DNA of 64,000 nucleotides from Mycolicibacterium rufum (GCF_022374875.2 NZ_CP103313.1:1-64000); one strand, 5' to 3'. Positions 53,288 to 63,058 are shown, counted from the first letter of the stretch. A program made the numbers and translations. The notes: generated by a model not told the origin, from the sequence alone.

Positions 53288-54108
53288 GGCTTACCGGCCT
53301 CGCTCGAAATGGTCGTGAATCTGGCAGTGACACTGCCGATTCCGGATATCGTTGCCGTATACGTCGATCCGGCAGTGACAGGAACCATCGGTCCGAGCGC
53401 ACCGGAGAGGATCACGTCGCCTGACCGCAACGGCGCCCCATACTCCAAGCTGGTCGCCGCCAGCCACGCCAATGCTTCCCACGGACTACCCAGGCAGTCC
53501 GCCCCCTTGCCTCGCGAGACCTCTGCTCCGTCTGCGCTAACGGTCATCGTGACCTCGGCGAGGTCGGGAGCATCGACTCGGTCCACTCGCTCCCCCAGCA
53601 CGTAGAGTCCCGCCGACGCATTGTCAGCGACGGTGTCTGCGAGGCTGATGTCCCAGTTCGCCACTCTGCTGTCGACGATCTCGAATGCCGCGAAGACCCC
53701 GTCCACGAACTCCGGCGCCTGCTCAGCAGTGATCCGCTCGGCAATGTCGGCTCGAAGAACGAAGGCGATCTCGGCCTCGATCTTGGGTTGCAGCAAACGC
53801 GTGATGTCCACCGCGGTGTCGTTCGTACAATCCATGTCGTCGAGCAGCACCCCAAAGTCGGGCTGATCGACCCCGAGTTGGTGCTGCACCGCCGGCGACG
53901 TTAACCCAATCTTGCGTCCGATGATGCGCCTTCCCGACGCCAGCAGTACCTCAATGTTGCGAGACTGCACCCGATACGCGGCGTCGATGTCCTCCCGTCC
54001 GATCAGATCACGAATTGGCGCACACGTTTCGCCCGTCTTCGATGCCTGAGCGAGCCGATCGGCCGCTTCGCTGATCGCCTGGGAACACACCGATGTCATG
54101 ACAACCAC
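53284..54108 (-). CDS. 2-hydroxypenta-2,4-dienoate hydratase
   Basis: 274 residues (GTG 54108; ATG at 54099 is equally good). FAH-like/MhpD family: [38 protein letters not shown] with the metal-binding Glu pair, and [24 protein letters not shown]. It hydrates the dienoate from the hydrolase step to 4-hydroxy-2-oxovalerate. It is the first gene of the three-gene lower pathway. The 20-bp gap to the divergent IclR gene is very short. Confidence 0.94.
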   Translation of the reverse strand: MVVMTSVCSQAISEAADRLAQASKTGETCAPIRDLIGREDIDAAYRVQSRNIEVLLASGRRIIGRKIGLTSPAVQHQLGVDQPDFGVLLDDMDCTNDTAVDITRLLQPKIEAEIAFVLRADIAERITAEQAPEFVDGVFAAFEIVDSRVANWDISLADTVADNASAGLYVLGERVDRVDAPDLAEVTMTVSADGAEVSRGKGADCLGSPWEALAWLAATSLEYGAPLRSGDVILSGALGPMVPVTAGSTYTATISGIGSVTARFTTISSEAGKP

Positions 54109-54128
54109 GCTATGGACGCCTCGCGACC

Positions 54129-54896
54129 GTGGCTAGGATAAATCCCATGTCACGGGATGGGTTGTTGTCGCAGCTGGAGAAGTCCGCGCTGGTGCTCGAC
54201 GCATTCCCTGGCGGATCCGCGCTGACATTGGCCCAAGTGTGCACCAGGACCGGACTTGCTCGCTCGACAGTCCACCGCCTCCTCGTTGACCTGGCCACGC
54301 TTGGATGGATCGGCCGCTCCGGCAACACCTTCGAACTCGGAATCGGCCTGTTCGAACTCGGCGAACGCGTCGCCGTGAAGCACCGTCTGCGCACGGCGGC
54401 GATGCCGTTCATGCAAGACCTGTACGCCGTGACCGGCCAAACGGTGCACCTGGCCGTGCGCAATCGATTCGATGCGGTGTATATCGAGAAGCTGTCCGGC
54501 CACATTCCGCTACCGCTGCCCTCACAGATCGGCGGACGGCTCCCCCTTACCTGCACTGCGGTGGGCAAGGCGTTACTCGCATCCGAGACCGCGGAGTTGC
54601 GCATCGAGGTCCTCGCCCAACCCTTGCGTCGTTACACCGTGAACTCCATCACCGACCCCAAGAAACTTGCCCGCGAACTCGACGACATTTGCCGTACCGG
54701 AGTTGCGGTCGAACGCGAGGAATCTGCACTCGGCGGATGCTGTGTCGCCGTCCCAGTTCTGCTGGACGGCCAGCCAATCGCGGCCCTATCGGTGTCCGTT
54801 CCGACCGAACAGTTCAGACCTGAACTCCTCGCCCCAGCCGTGCGCACGGGAGCATTGGCCTTAGGGCGCGTTCTCGCCAGAGCCGCAGCACCATGA
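54129..54896 (+). CDS. IclR-family regulator of the lower meta pathway
   Basis: 255 residues from GTG 54129 (ATG 54147 possible). Winged helix at about residues 15-75 (LTLAQVCTRTGLARSTVHRLL), effector domain with GGRLPLTCTAVGKALLAS and the terminal CCVAVPVLLDGQPIAALSVSVP. It is divergent from the hydratase gene and very probably controls it, as MhpR does in E. coli. No operator can be defined in the short gap. Confidence 0.87.
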   Translation: MARINPMSRDGLLSQLEKSALVLDAFPGGSALTLAQVCTRTGLARSTVHRLLVDLATLGWIGRSGNTFELGIGLFELGERVAVKHRLRTAAMPFMQDLYAVTGQTVHLAVRNRFDAVYIEKLSGHIPLPLPSQIGGRLPLTCTAVGKALLASETAELRIEVLAQPLRRYTVNSITDPKKLARELDDICRTGVAVEREESALGGCCVAVPVLLDGQPIAALSVSVPTEQFRPELLAPAVRTGALALGRVLARAAAP

Positions 54897-55098
54897 CCCC
54901 CTGGACAACGCATTGGCCGAGACCACCGTCGGATCGTTCAGAACGAAATCGTCCGCCGACAGGGCCCGTGGCGTGAACCAGGCCGAGCTGGCGACCGCGG
55001 AATGGGTCGTGTGCTTCAACACCGAACGCCCGCACAAGTATCTCGACGACTTCACCCCGAAGCCGTCGAGAAGCTCTACTACGATCACAGACGCACCT
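54897..55098 (+). pseudogene. IS3-family OrfB C-terminal remnant
   Basis: The codons read DNALAETTVGSFRT, then, across frameshifts, RAELATAEWV-CFNTERPHKYLDDFTP and a KLYYDHR end. This is the end of an IS3-family (OrfB) integrase with the final catalytic Glu region. At least two indels break the frame. No terminal repeat is visible. Confidence 0.75.
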
Positions 55099-55104
55099 CA
55101 CCAA

Positions 55105-55272
55105 AGGCGGGGACAACGAGAACAGTCTCCTGAAACGCCGGGACGGGTCAATCAGCAAAAGCACCGTGAAGTTCCACATCGCCAAATACTGCGCAAGCTC
55201 GGTGTGAACTCGCGTGCTGAAGCCGCAGCAGCGGTGCTCGAGATCAGAGGTCCGACGCAGCGTCCCAAATAA
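55105..55272 (+). pseudogene. LuxR-type helix-turn-helix remnant
   Basis: Across a frameshift, the sequence reads SKSTVKFHIA and then LRKLGVNSRAEAAAAVLEIRG, the recognition helix and last helix of a GerE/LuxR-type DNA-binding domain. The rest of the gene is absent. It is a remnant fused behind the IS3 scrap. Confidence 0.65.
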
Positions 55273-55533
55273 GCAGCTACACAACGGCCAACACGACTAT
55301 CTCATTCGCCGCGGCTATTAGGACTAGTCGGCGGCGATGGTGCGCATACCGACGCCGATACTTTGTCGTCGGCTTGGAAAAGCAGGTGAAGTCACGCTGG
55401 CCGCTACGGCGACGATGTGGAGGCGTACCTCCGATAAGTCTGTGCTACTTGAACGCGTTGGCTTTGCCTTTGCGGCAAGTTCTGGCACAAGAGAACCGCC
55501 GCCAGCCAACACCTGATTGTGCCTGTACCACGC
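55273..55533. other. Intergenic debris before IS1380-C
   Basis: No supported gene or regulatory site. Confidence 0.4.
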
Positions 55534-57200
55534 CTAATCCTCAATCCGTGGACTGACTTGAGTGGTGTGGTTCGACGGTGATTCTGACGGCGGTTTGTGG
55601 GGTGGGCAGGATGTAGCCGCTGGTCTGCCCAGCTTTTCCTGTGTGCTTCGGTGGGGCCTGTTCGGCGACGGTTAGACGGTTGCGGTAGCGGGTGGGCTGT
55701 AGCCGATGGTGTTGCGCCACAGGGTGAGCCAGTGCTCGGTCCAGGGCCAGTGGCTGGGTAGGTGCAGGATGGGTCGGCGTTGCGGTCGGGCCAGCCGTGC
55801 CGGGACGGTGATGATCGTGCGTCGCAAGGTGGCGCCCCGGGCCACTGCGTGCGCTCCACCGGCAAGCACACCGGCGGCGCGCAGCAGATTGTGGGCGATG
55901 GCCCCGCAGAGCACCCACGCGGAGTTGGCGCCGAATTGCCCGGAGGGCATGTGGGCCAAGGGGCCGGCGATCAGGTCGGCGAAGACAGTTTCGATGATCG
56001 CGTGTTGACGGTGGGTGATGTCGGCGTCGGCGGTTGGTAGGTCGGTGTTGGTGAAGAACGGGTGATACCGCCAGACCGGGAACAGGGCGTCGCGGAAGCG
56101 CGCATCTTTGACCCGACGTACCACCAGTCGGGCGGTGAAGCGGTCTGTGGTGGCCGCGAATGCGGTGTAGCTGATTTCGGCGACTTCGGCATCAGAGATC
56201 CACTCTCCGGTGTCGGGATCACGCACCGCGCCCGGGTATTTCACCGGTGTCCACGCCGCGTCGTCGATGGCGTTGATGGCCCGGTTGATCGCGCTGTTGC
56301 GGCCCATGACCACCGAGAATTGCGCACCATGGCGTCGGCAGGCGCCGACGACGGCGCGGGTGCCGTAGGACGAATCGCCGCGGACCAGGATCTGGCCGGT
56401 GACCCCGGCCGCTCGGGCCGTGGTGATGGCCTGGGCGACCATTCGACCGGCTCCTTTACCGGAGCCGGTCTTGCCGGCCCGCAGCCGCATCCCGGCGATC
56501 ACCGGCGCCGCACCGGGGGTGCTGATCGTGGTCGCCAACGGCGAGAGTCCTTTGCGCAGGACCTGCTTGCCAGCGATTTTGGTGTGTCCGTAGGAGGCGC
56601 CTTGTTTGGCATGGCCGTAGACCGGTCGTAGCAGGGAGTCGATGTCGATGAACACACCGCTGTCGGATCCGGGTAGCAACTCAACGCGCCGGCAGAGGGC
56701 GGCCAAGTGTTCGCGCAGGACTGATTCGAGTTGGCGTGCGTGTCCGAAGGTGAACTCCCGCAACAGGGTTCCGATGGTTGATGGTGCGTACACATCGCCG
56801 AAGAGTGTTTTCATGCCCCCGGCCCGGACGATGTTGAGGTCATCAATGCTGTCGGCGCCGGCGCACATCCCGGCGATCACCGTGGCCAGCTTCGGTGCCG
56901 GATTCGCTGACCCGGATTTGATCTTCGGCGCGGGGATGAAGATCTTGTCAGCCAACAGATTCGGCAGGCCGGTCTGCTCAGCCAGTGTCATCACCGGCAC
57001 CAGTCCGGCGCACGACACGAGATGATCCTCATCGAAGACCGCCGACGACGCAGCGAACCCGTGGGACACTTGCACTGGAAGTGCCTTTCTTAACTGGCCT
57101 GATTGATGCGTAGAGAACACCAATCCTCCCAGCTCAAGGGGCACTTTCCTTATATCGACACCCACCTACACAGGCAATTCATCGGTGGATCGAGGATTAG
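55534..57200 (-). mobile_element. IS1380-family element C (intact)
   Basis: Ends CTAATCCTCAATCC (55534-55547) and GGATCGAGGATTAG (57187-57200) are inverted with one mismatch. 1667 bp. I see no direct repeat in the flanks, so the neighbouring DNA has probably rearranged after insertion. It interrupts an integrase gene on its right. Confidence 0.88.
55672..57075 (-). CDS. IS1380-family transposase C (intact)
   Basis: From the GTG at 57075 the product is 467 residues; the frame is open to 57165, but the shared start of copies A and B supports 57075. DDE transposase blocks are complete: FIDIDSLLRPVYGHAKQGASYGHTKIAG (in parts), GQILVRGDSSYGTRAVVGAC, and the late HAIIETVFADLIAGPLAHMPSG. It is the only copy here without a frameshift or interruption and could supply transposase to copies A and B. 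Confidence 0.93.
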   Translation of the reverse strand: MQVSHGFAASSAVFDEDHLVSCAGLVPVMTLAEQTGLPNLLADKIFIPAPKIKSGSANPAPKLATVIAGMCAGADSIDDLNIVRAGGMKTLFGDVYAPSTIGTLLREFTFGHARQLESVLREHLAALCRRVELLPGSDSGVFIDIDSLLRPVYGHAKQGASYGHTKIAGKQVLRKGLSPLATTISTPGAAPVIAGMRLRAGKTGSGKGAGRMVAQAITTARAAGVTGQILVRGDSSYGTRAVVGACRRHGAQFSVVMGRNSAINRAINAIDDAAWTPVKYPGAVRDPDTGEWISDAEVAEISYTAFAATTDRFTARLVVRRVKDARFRDALFPVWRYHPFFTNTDLPTADADITHRQHAIIETVFADLIAGPLAHMPSGQFGANSAWVLCGAIAHNLLRAAGVLAGGAHAVARGATLRRTIITVPARLARPQRRPILHLPSHWPWTEHWLTLWRNTIGYSPPATATV

Positions 57201-57819
57201 CGTGCTCGAACGGATGCAGCCTGCCGCGACGGAACTCTTGTTCGCCTACCATCCGTTGATTCAGTCTGAGTCCTCGCGCGGCGGCCAGATCAGGGCAACG
57301 ACCTCAAGTTGGGCGGTGACCAATCTCAACGCATTCATCACCTGGGTCAACGATTACTGCGGTGAGCGCGGCCGCAACGACGGTATCCCTAACGTCAACG
57401 GGCGGGCGTGGTGGCTCACGACACCACAGTTTCGCCGCACGCTGGCCTGGTTCATCGCTCGCCGCCCCGACGGCTCCATCGCCGGAGCAATCGCCTACCG
57501 TCACTTAAGCATTTAAATGTTCGAAGGCTACGCAGGCACCTCGGACTCCGGGTTTCGCGGCGAGGTCGAGTCCGAGCAGGCCATCGCCCGCAGCGAAACC
57601 CTCCTCGCGATGATCGACCAACACGAACACACCAACCTCGCCGGGCCCGCTACGGCCGAAGCGCAGCGACGCCTGACAGAGTTCGGTCAGCACGCCCGGT
57701 ACTCCGGCACGGTGATCACCGATGAGCGCCGGCTCCGCAAGCTGATGGCCAGTAGCGACGACCCAGCGATTTACCCAGACAAGTACGTGACCTGCGTACA
57801 CAACCACGCCACAGCGCTA
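57201..57819 (+). pseudogene. Tyrosine-recombinase-type integrase fragment
   Basis: The frame enters from IS1380-C and reads RMQPAATELLFAYHPLIQSE, then WWLTTPQFRRTLAWFIARRP, SIAGAIAYRHLSI and a TAA at 57514-57516; it continues in the same frame as MFEGYAGTSDSGFRGEVE to NHATAL. This resembles the central part of large actinobacterial site-specific integrases. It is broken three times: the N-terminus by IS1380-C, a point nonsense codon (a CAA or CAG to TAA-type change) after HLSI, and an IS3 end at 57820 that supplies the final stop. Confidence 0.6.
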
Positions 57820-57938
57820 TGAATCGCCCTGGAAATGTTGGAGGCTCCTGACCTTGGAAACGAGGATGCAGGTATGCCGAAGGAACAGTCAGCTGGGAAG
57901 CCCACGACGCGTCGTTATAGCGCGGAGGAGAAGGCGCG
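57820..57938 (+). mobile_element. IS3-family left-end fragment
   Basis: TGAATCGCCCTGG at 57820 is typical of the left end of IS3-family elements of the IS1601 kind. The ATG at 57874 starts the OrfA beginning MPKEQSAGKPTTRRYSAEEK. Only 22 codons remain before the junction with the oxidoreductase gene at about 57936. Confidence 0.7.
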
Positions 57939-59987
57939 GACAGCGCCGTCACCGGACTGACCCAGATGGGCGCCGAGGGCAGTCAGTGGATCGGCCAGGC
58001 ACCGTTCACCGATGTGCCGCACCTGTTCCAGAACATCGGCGACGGGACTTTCTTCCACTCCGGTCAACTCGCGGTGCAGGCCTGTGTCGCCGCCGGGGTC
58101 AACATCACCTACAAGCTGCTGTGGAACGAAGTTGTGGCGATGACGGGCGCCCAGCACGCAGAGGGCGCGGTCACCGTCGCGCAGTTGACGCGCAAACTGA
58201 CCGCCGAAGGCGTGCGGCAGATCATCATCTGCGCCGACGAACCCGAGCGCCACCACAGGCGCGCACTGGCCAAAGGCACGCTCGTCTGGCACCGCGACCG
58301 CCTCGACGAAGCCCAGAAGCGCTTGCGCGACATCGAGGGCGTCACCGTCCTCATTTACGACCAGCATTGCGCTGCCGACGCGCGCAGGCAACGCAAGCGC
58401 GGCACCCTGCCCGCTCGCACCACCCGGGTGCTGATCAACGAAGCGGTCTGCGAAGGGTGCGGAGACTGCGGCGTGAAATCGAATTGTCTGTCCGTCCAAC
58501 CGGTGGACACCGAGTACGGCCGCAAGACCCGGATCGACCAGACCTCGTGCAACACCGACTACAGCTGCCTCGACGGGGACTGCCCCTCGTTCGTCACCGT
58601 CGAGGTGCGGCCCGACGCGATGCGTCGTCATCGCACCACCCCGACACCGCCCGCATTGCCCGACGTCGATACCGGGGCCGTAACAGATACGCACAACGTC
58701 TTTTTCGCCGGAATCGGCGGCACCGGCATCGTCACGGTCAACCAGGTGCTCGCCACCGCGGCGTTGCGCGCCGGCTATGACGTGGAAAGCCTGGACCAGA
58801 TCGGGCTCAGCCAGAAGGCGGGCCCCGTCGTGTCGCACCTGCGGTTCGCGGCAGGCAAACTCGACCCGGCCAACCGGCTGACTCCCGGCAGCGCGGACTG
58901 CATCATAGCCTTTGATCTCCTCGTCGCCGCCGATTCCAAGAACCTCGGTTACGGTGATCTGGCGAAGACCATCTCTGTCGCGTCGACCAGCAAGACGTCC
59001 ACCGGCGACATGGTGTACGACAAGACGATCGCCTACCCTGAGACGCCGTACCTGCTCCACCGTCTCGATCAGGTATCGCATCGCGTGCACGGCTTCGATG
59101 CGCTGGAGGCGGCCCGCACGTTGTTCGGCGACACCGCCACCGCGAACTTCCTGCTGGTCGGCGCCGCCTGTCAGACGGGTGCGCTGGGAATCCCGGCCGC
59201 CGCGATCGAGGAGGCCATCGAGATCAACGGCGTGGCAGTCGAGACCAATGTCGCTGCGTTCCGGTGGGGCCGCGCTGCCATCGCTGACCCCATCCGCTTT
59301 CACGACGTCGTCTCACCGGTCCCCGACCGCCATCCCACGCCCCTGCCGGCCCGCGTCCTCGACGGCGCGACGTTCTCCGGGCACGTCGGGGATCTCATCA
59401 CTCGACGCGCCGCCGACCTCGTCGCGTTCCAGAGCGAAAAGGTCGCCCGCCGTTACGTCGAACTGCTCCAGTCGATCTGGACCGCCGAGCGTGCCGTCGG
59501 TGACCGCACCGGGTTCAGTGAGGCGGTCGCGAAAGGGCTCTACAAGTTCACCGCGTACAAGGACGAGTACGAGGTGGCGCGGCTTCTCACCGACCCACAG
59601 TTCCTCGCCACCGTGAAGGCCGAGGTCCCGCAGGGGGAGAAGCTGACCTACAAGCTCCATCCGCCGACGCTGCGGGCGATGGGGCGCACGAAGAAGATCG
59701 GTCTCGGCCCACGGAGCCATGTGGCGCTACGTGTCCTCGCCAAGGGGAAACGGCTGCGCGGCACCAAGTTCGACCCGTTCGGCTACGCCCATGTCCGCAA
59801 GGTCGAGCGGCAACTGCTCGCCGAGTACATCGACATCGTGAACCGTCTCGCCGCGGAGCTGGACCAGGACAACTACGAGTGCGCCGTCGACATCGCGGGT
59901 CTACCCGACATGGTGCGCGGTTACGAGAACATCAAGCTCGCCAGTGTGGAGGCCTACCGCGCCCGGCTTCGCGAGTTGGGTATCTAA
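57936..59987 (+). CDS. Indolepyruvate ferredoxin oxidoreductase-family protein, N-terminus lost
   Basis: 673 residues from ATG 57966 (coherent from about 57936: VTGLTQMG). It is the C-terminal part of the fused IorA/IorB-type 2-oxoacid:ferredoxin oxidoreductase (about 1150 residues when whole). It has the end of the thiamine-diphosphate domain (TDVPHLFQNIGDGTFFHSG, NITYKLLWNEVVAMTG), a ferredoxin-like Cys cluster (CEGCGDCGVKSNCLS and CNTDYSCLDGDCPSF), and the gamma domain (NVFFAGIGGTGIVTVNQVLA). The missing N-terminal third was replaced by the IS3 end, so activity is unlikely. This is a chromosome-type gene rather than a plasmid one. Confidence 0.88.
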   Translation, partial: ADSAVTGLTQMGAEGSQWIGQAPFTDVPHLFQNIGDGTFFHSGQLAVQACVAAGVNITYKLLWNEVVAMTGAQHAEGAVTVAQLTRKLTAEGVRQIIICADEPERHHRRALAKGTLVWHRDRLDEAQKRLRDIEGVTVLIYDQHCAADARRQRKRGTLPARTTRVLINEAVCEGCGDCGVKSNCLSVQPVDTEYGRKTRIDQTSCNTDYSCLDGDCPSFVTVEVRPDAMRRHRTTPTPPALPDVDTGAVTDTHNVFFAGIGGTGIVTVNQVLATAALRAGYDVESLDQIGLSQKAGPVVSHLRFAAGKLDPANRLTPGSADCIIAFDLLVAADSKNLGYGDLAKTISVASTSKTSTGDMVYDKTIAYPETPYLLHRLDQVSHRVHGFDALEAARTLFGDTATANFLLVGAACQTGALGIPAAAIEEAIEINGVAVETNVAAFRWGRAAIADPIRFHDVVSPVPDRHPTPLPARVLDGATFSGHVGDLITRRAADLVAFQSEKVARRYVELLQSIWTAERAVGDRTGFSEAVAKGLYKFTAYKDEYEVARLLTDPQFLATVKAEVPQGEKLTYKLHPPTLRAMGRTKKIGLGPRSHVALRVLAKGKRLRGTKFDPFGYAHVRKVERQLLAEYIDIVNRLAAELDQDNYECAVDIAGLPDMVRGYENIKLASVEAYRARLRELGI

Positions 59988-59994
59988 ATCATGT

Positions 59995-60672
59995 CTAAAC
60001 CCGCTGCTGTACACGCTTGGTGATCCACTGGGCGGCGAGCTTGACCAGCCCTGACTGCGGATAACGCACATGGGCGTCGAAGTCGTCCCCGCGCGAACAG
60101 ATCGGATCACCTGCATTGCACAGGTCAGCGGTGCGCGCCCCGAAGTCGGGGCTCAGCAGCGTCAGTGGCCTGCCGATCCGCGCCGACGGGTTGCCGAAGA
60201 CCGCGATCGCGGCGACATGCGGGACCACTGCCAGCGGCAGCGGGGCGGTGTAGCCGAACCCCGCGATCGGAGCGGTGGTGACGACGTCGACGACCGCCGC
60301 GCCCTGGGAGTAGCCGCCCAGCACGATCTCGCTGTCCGGGCAGGCCGTGGCCAGGTACTGGACGCGCTTGCTGGCGTCGTTGGCACCGGCGGCCACCTGG
60401 GCGAAATCCCAGGACGCCGGATACCTCACCGCGTAGGTGCCGATCGTCTTGTCCTTGACCATGGGACGCAGCGTTTCGACCAGAGATTTGCCCACCACAC
60501 CGAGGCCGGCAGGCTCGTCGGTGCCACGGGCGAACACCACCTCGATGTCGTGACACTTCGGTGTCGCGGAGGCGGACGGCGCGCAGGGTTGACCCAGCAC
60601 GGCACACGCCGCGAACACCGATGCCGCGGCGACGGTCCGGCGCATGCGCCGAGTGATGCTACCGAGCGCCAC
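59995..60672 (-). CDS. Secreted cutinase-family esterase
   Basis: 225 residues. Signal peptide at residues 1-36 (RRTVAAASVFAACAVLG, cleavage after ASA). Cutinase catalytic triad: Ser122 in GGYSQGA, Asp in NAGDPIC, His in FDAHVRY; two disulphide pairs are likely (Cys40/Cys111 and the pair around DLCNAGDPIC). Mycobacteria have several such cutinase-like lipases. It converges on the oxidoreductase gene with 7 bp between stops. Confidence 0.92.
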   Translation of the reverse strand: MALGSITRRMRRTVAAASVFAACAVLGQPCAPSASATPKCHDIEVVFARGTDEPAGLGVVGKSLVETLRPMVKDKTIGTYAVRYPASWDFAQVAAGANDASKRVQYLATACPDSEIVLGGYSQGAAVVDVVTTAPIAGFGYTAPLPLAVVPHVAAIAVFGNPSARIGRPLTLLSPDFGARTADLCNAGDPICSRGDDFDAHVRYPQSGLVKLAAQWITKRVQQRV

Positions 60673-60760
60673 GTGTCTCTCCTCGCTTCCCGGTCTGAAC
60701 GAGCGATATCAAGCCACGTTGTACCCATCTGTCACAACATTCACTCCAACAACAGCACGA

Positions 60761-61102
60761 TCAGGGGCGAAGCAGGGAGAAGAACCCGTATGACGGGTCG
60801 TCGGCAGCCATGCTGCCGGTCGGGGTGTTCCTGGTGATGGGGTGGCTGAGATCGGTGATCGACGGGTCGTTCACGTGCGCCCAGTCGGTGACGATGGCGC
60901 GTTCGACGAACTTCCAGGTGGCTTCGCGTTTGGCGTACTTGTCGAGGTACCGCCCGCCGACGACGACGTCGACGTCATGGTCCCGGACCGCGAACGTGTG
61001 AGTGGCGATCGTGTAAACCTCGCCTTCGGCGACGTCGCCGTCGATGGCGAAGTTGACCGTGGTGGTGTGGTGTTGCATCGAGCGCAGGTATGGGCGGGCG
61101 GC
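60761..61102 (-). pseudogene. NTF2-fold (SnoaL-like) protein truncated by IS30
   Basis: The minus-strand frame from the IS30 border gives about 113 residues: RPYLRSMQHHTTTVNFAIDG, AEGEVYTIATHTFAVRDHDVDVVVGGRYLDKYAK and WKFVERAIVTDWAHV. This is the second half of a SnoaL_4-type protein. The N-terminal 60 or so residues were replaced by the IS30 left end at 61103. The frame stays open into the IS to 61336, but that part is not native. Confidence 0.75.
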
Positions 61103-62575
61103 GGATTCAACTGGTCGTCGCAACACCTTGATCACGGAGGTGTGGTGTGGCCAAGCGTAAGGACGCGGAATCGGTTGGTAGGCGACGGCAGTGGGCGGCT
61201 GACCGTGCGTTGCGGCCTGCGATGCGCTCACCAGGGCGCCCGGACCCGTCGCGGTCGGTGCAGCGTCAGTTTTGGCGGCTGATCGCCCAGGGTGTCTCCA
61301 CCGACGACGCAGCCGCAGAGGTCGGCGTGTCGACACCGGTGGCGACCAGGTGGTTCCACCACGCTGGCGGCATGACGCCGATCAGTCTGGATGAGCCCAC
61401 GGGCCGGTATCTGTCGTTCGCCGAGCGGGAGGAGATCGCACTGCTACGCGCCCAGGGCGCCGGGGTGCGTGAGATCGCCCGCGAGATCAAGCGTGACCCC
61501 TCGACAGTTTCGCGGGAACTGCGGCGCAACGCAGCCACCCGCAGCGGCACGCAGGTGTACCGCGCAGGGGTGGCGCAGTGGAAGGCCCAGCAAGCAGCAA
61601 AGCGCCCGAAACCCGCGAAACTGGCAGTCAACCCGCAGCTGCGTGAGTACGTGCAGCAGCGGCTCGATGGCAGTGTCCGCGGACCCGACGGCACCGCCGT
61701 CGCAGGTCCGCAGACCAAGGCCTGGAACGGCCGCAACAAGCCGCACCGACAAGACCGACGGTGGTCGACAGCATGGAGCCCGGAACAGATTGCCCACCGC
61801 TTACCGCTGGATTTCCCCGATGATGAGTCCATGCGCATCAGCCATGAGGCGATCTATCAGTCCTTGTTCATCGAGGGGCGTGGGGCGCTCAAACGGGAAT
61901 TGGTCGCGTGCCTGCGGACCGGTCGTGCGCTGCGGGTCCCGCGGGCCAGGACACAGAACAAACCGCAGGGACATGTCACCGCGGACGTCGTGATCAGCAA
62001 ACGCCCTGCCGAAGCCGCCGATCGCGCAGTTCCTGGGCATTGGGAGGGTGATTTGATCATCGGTGCGGGCCGGTCGGCGATTGCCACCGTGGTGGAACGC
62101 AAGAGCCGCTCGGTGATGCTGGTTCACCTTCCCCGCCTCGAGGGGTGGGGTCTGGCGCCGCCGGTGAAGAACGGGCCGGCGCTCAGCGGCTACGGCGCCG
62201 AGGCGATGAACGCTGCCCTGATCGCCTCACTGGCACAGCTACCCAAGCAGCTGCGTCAGACGTTGACATGGGACCGCGGCAAAGAGTTGGCCGCGCACGC
62301 CCAGTTCACCTTCGACACCGGAACGAAGGTGTTTTTCGCCGACCCGCACTCGCCATGGCAGCGGCCTACCAACGAGAACACCAATGGCGTTCTGCGTCAG
62401 TACTTTCCGAAAGGCACCGACTTATCTCGATGGTCGGCTCAAGACCTCGAAGCGGTCGCACTGACGCTCAACAACCGACCCCGAAAGGTCCTCGGCTGGA
62501 AGACTCCCGCCGAAGTCTTTGCCCAACAGCTACACTCACTCCAACAACCCGGTGTTGCAACGACCGATTGAACCC
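61103..62575 (+). mobile_element. IS30-family element
   Basis: The left end GGATTCAACTGGTCGTCGCA with ACACC and the right end (reverse complement GGGTTCAATCGGTCGTTGCA with ACACC) are inverted repeats over 25 bp with few mismatches. It is inserted between an NTF2-like gene and an IS3-family OrfB fragment. Confidence 0.9.
61147..62571 (+). CDS. IS30-family transposase
   Basis: 474 residues, GTG start. The N-terminal HTH is YLSFAEREEIALLRAQGAGVREIAREIKRDPSTVSREL in two pieces, typical of IS30. The DDE residues are in GHWEGDLIIG, LTWDRGKELAAH and RPTNENTNGVLRQYFPKG. The C-terminus NNRPRKVLGWKTPAEVF is the usual family ending. It appears intact. Confidence 0.95.
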   Translation: MAKRKDAESVGRRRQWAADRALRPAMRSPGRPDPSRSVQRQFWRLIAQGVSTDDAAAEVGVSTPVATRWFHHAGGMTPISLDEPTGRYLSFAEREEIALLRAQGAGVREIAREIKRDPSTVSRELRRNAATRSGTQVYRAGVAQWKAQQAAKRPKPAKLAVNPQLREYVQQRLDGSVRGPDGTAVAGPQTKAWNGRNKPHRQDRRWSTAWSPEQIAHRLPLDFPDDESMRISHEAIYQSLFIEGRGALKRELVACLRTGRALRVPRARTQNKPQGHVTADVVISKRPAEAADRAVPGHWEGDLIIGAGRSAIATVVERKSRSVMLVHLPRLEGWGLAPPVKNGPALSGYGAEAMNAALIASLAQLPKQLRQTLTWDRGKELAAHAQFTFDTGTKVFFADPHSPWQRPTNENTNGVLRQYFPKGTDLSRWSAQDLEAVALTLNNRPRKVLGWKTPAEVFAQQLHSLQQPGVATTD

Positions 62576-62863
62576 GCCCAGTACACCTCTCACGACATGG
62601 CAGCGGCGTGTTCGCGGCACGGGCTGCGCCGCTCGATGGGCGCTACGGGTATCTGCTGGGACAATGCCGGCGCCGAATCGCTGTGGTCGACGTTCAAACA
62701 CGAGTACTACTACCGGCACGTCTTCGGGACAAAGATGGAATTGATTGCAGCAGTTGACAATTGGATGCGATTCTACAATCATCAACGTAGGCATTCATCA
62801 ATCGGAATGCGCTCACCCATCACCTACGAGCGCACCCTGAATGTCACCCTGGAAGCAAGCTAA
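62576..62863 (+). pseudogene. IS3-family OrfB C-terminal fragment
   Basis: QYTSHDMAAACSRHGLRRSMG, ICWDNAGAESLWSTFKHEYYY and YNHQRRHSSIGMRSPITYE are the last third of an IS3-family integrase, with the second Asp and the final Glu. The upstream part was removed at the IS30 insertion. A likely right terminus (TCCACTTTTTCTGGGGAA) follows at about 62869. Confidence 0.85.
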
Positions 62864-62884
62864 CTGCGTCCACTTTTTCTGGGG

Positions 62885-63058
62885 AACCCCACTCTGGGGT
62901 CAGGCCCCGAACGGCATCCGGTAACCATCATCACTGGAAACTTCTGACCCCGAACCGCAAGCGCAGCGCCGTCACAGCGCTGCGTGAACGGTTCGGGGTG
63001 TCTGAACGCCGCGCCTGCTCGGTGGTCGGCTTGCACCGCTCCACGATGCGGCTGGAGG
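62885..63058 (+). pseudogene. Second IS3-family OrfB N-terminal scrap
   Basis: LTPNRKRSAVTALRERFGVS and ERRACSVVGLHRSTMRLEE are the start of an IS3-family OrfB of a different type from the fragment just upstream. It is cut by IS256-D at 63059. Confidence 0.75.

Noticed and set aside
57915..59303. A 462-residue minus-strand frame
   Set aside because: It is antisense to the oxidoreductase gene, which has clear family motifs.
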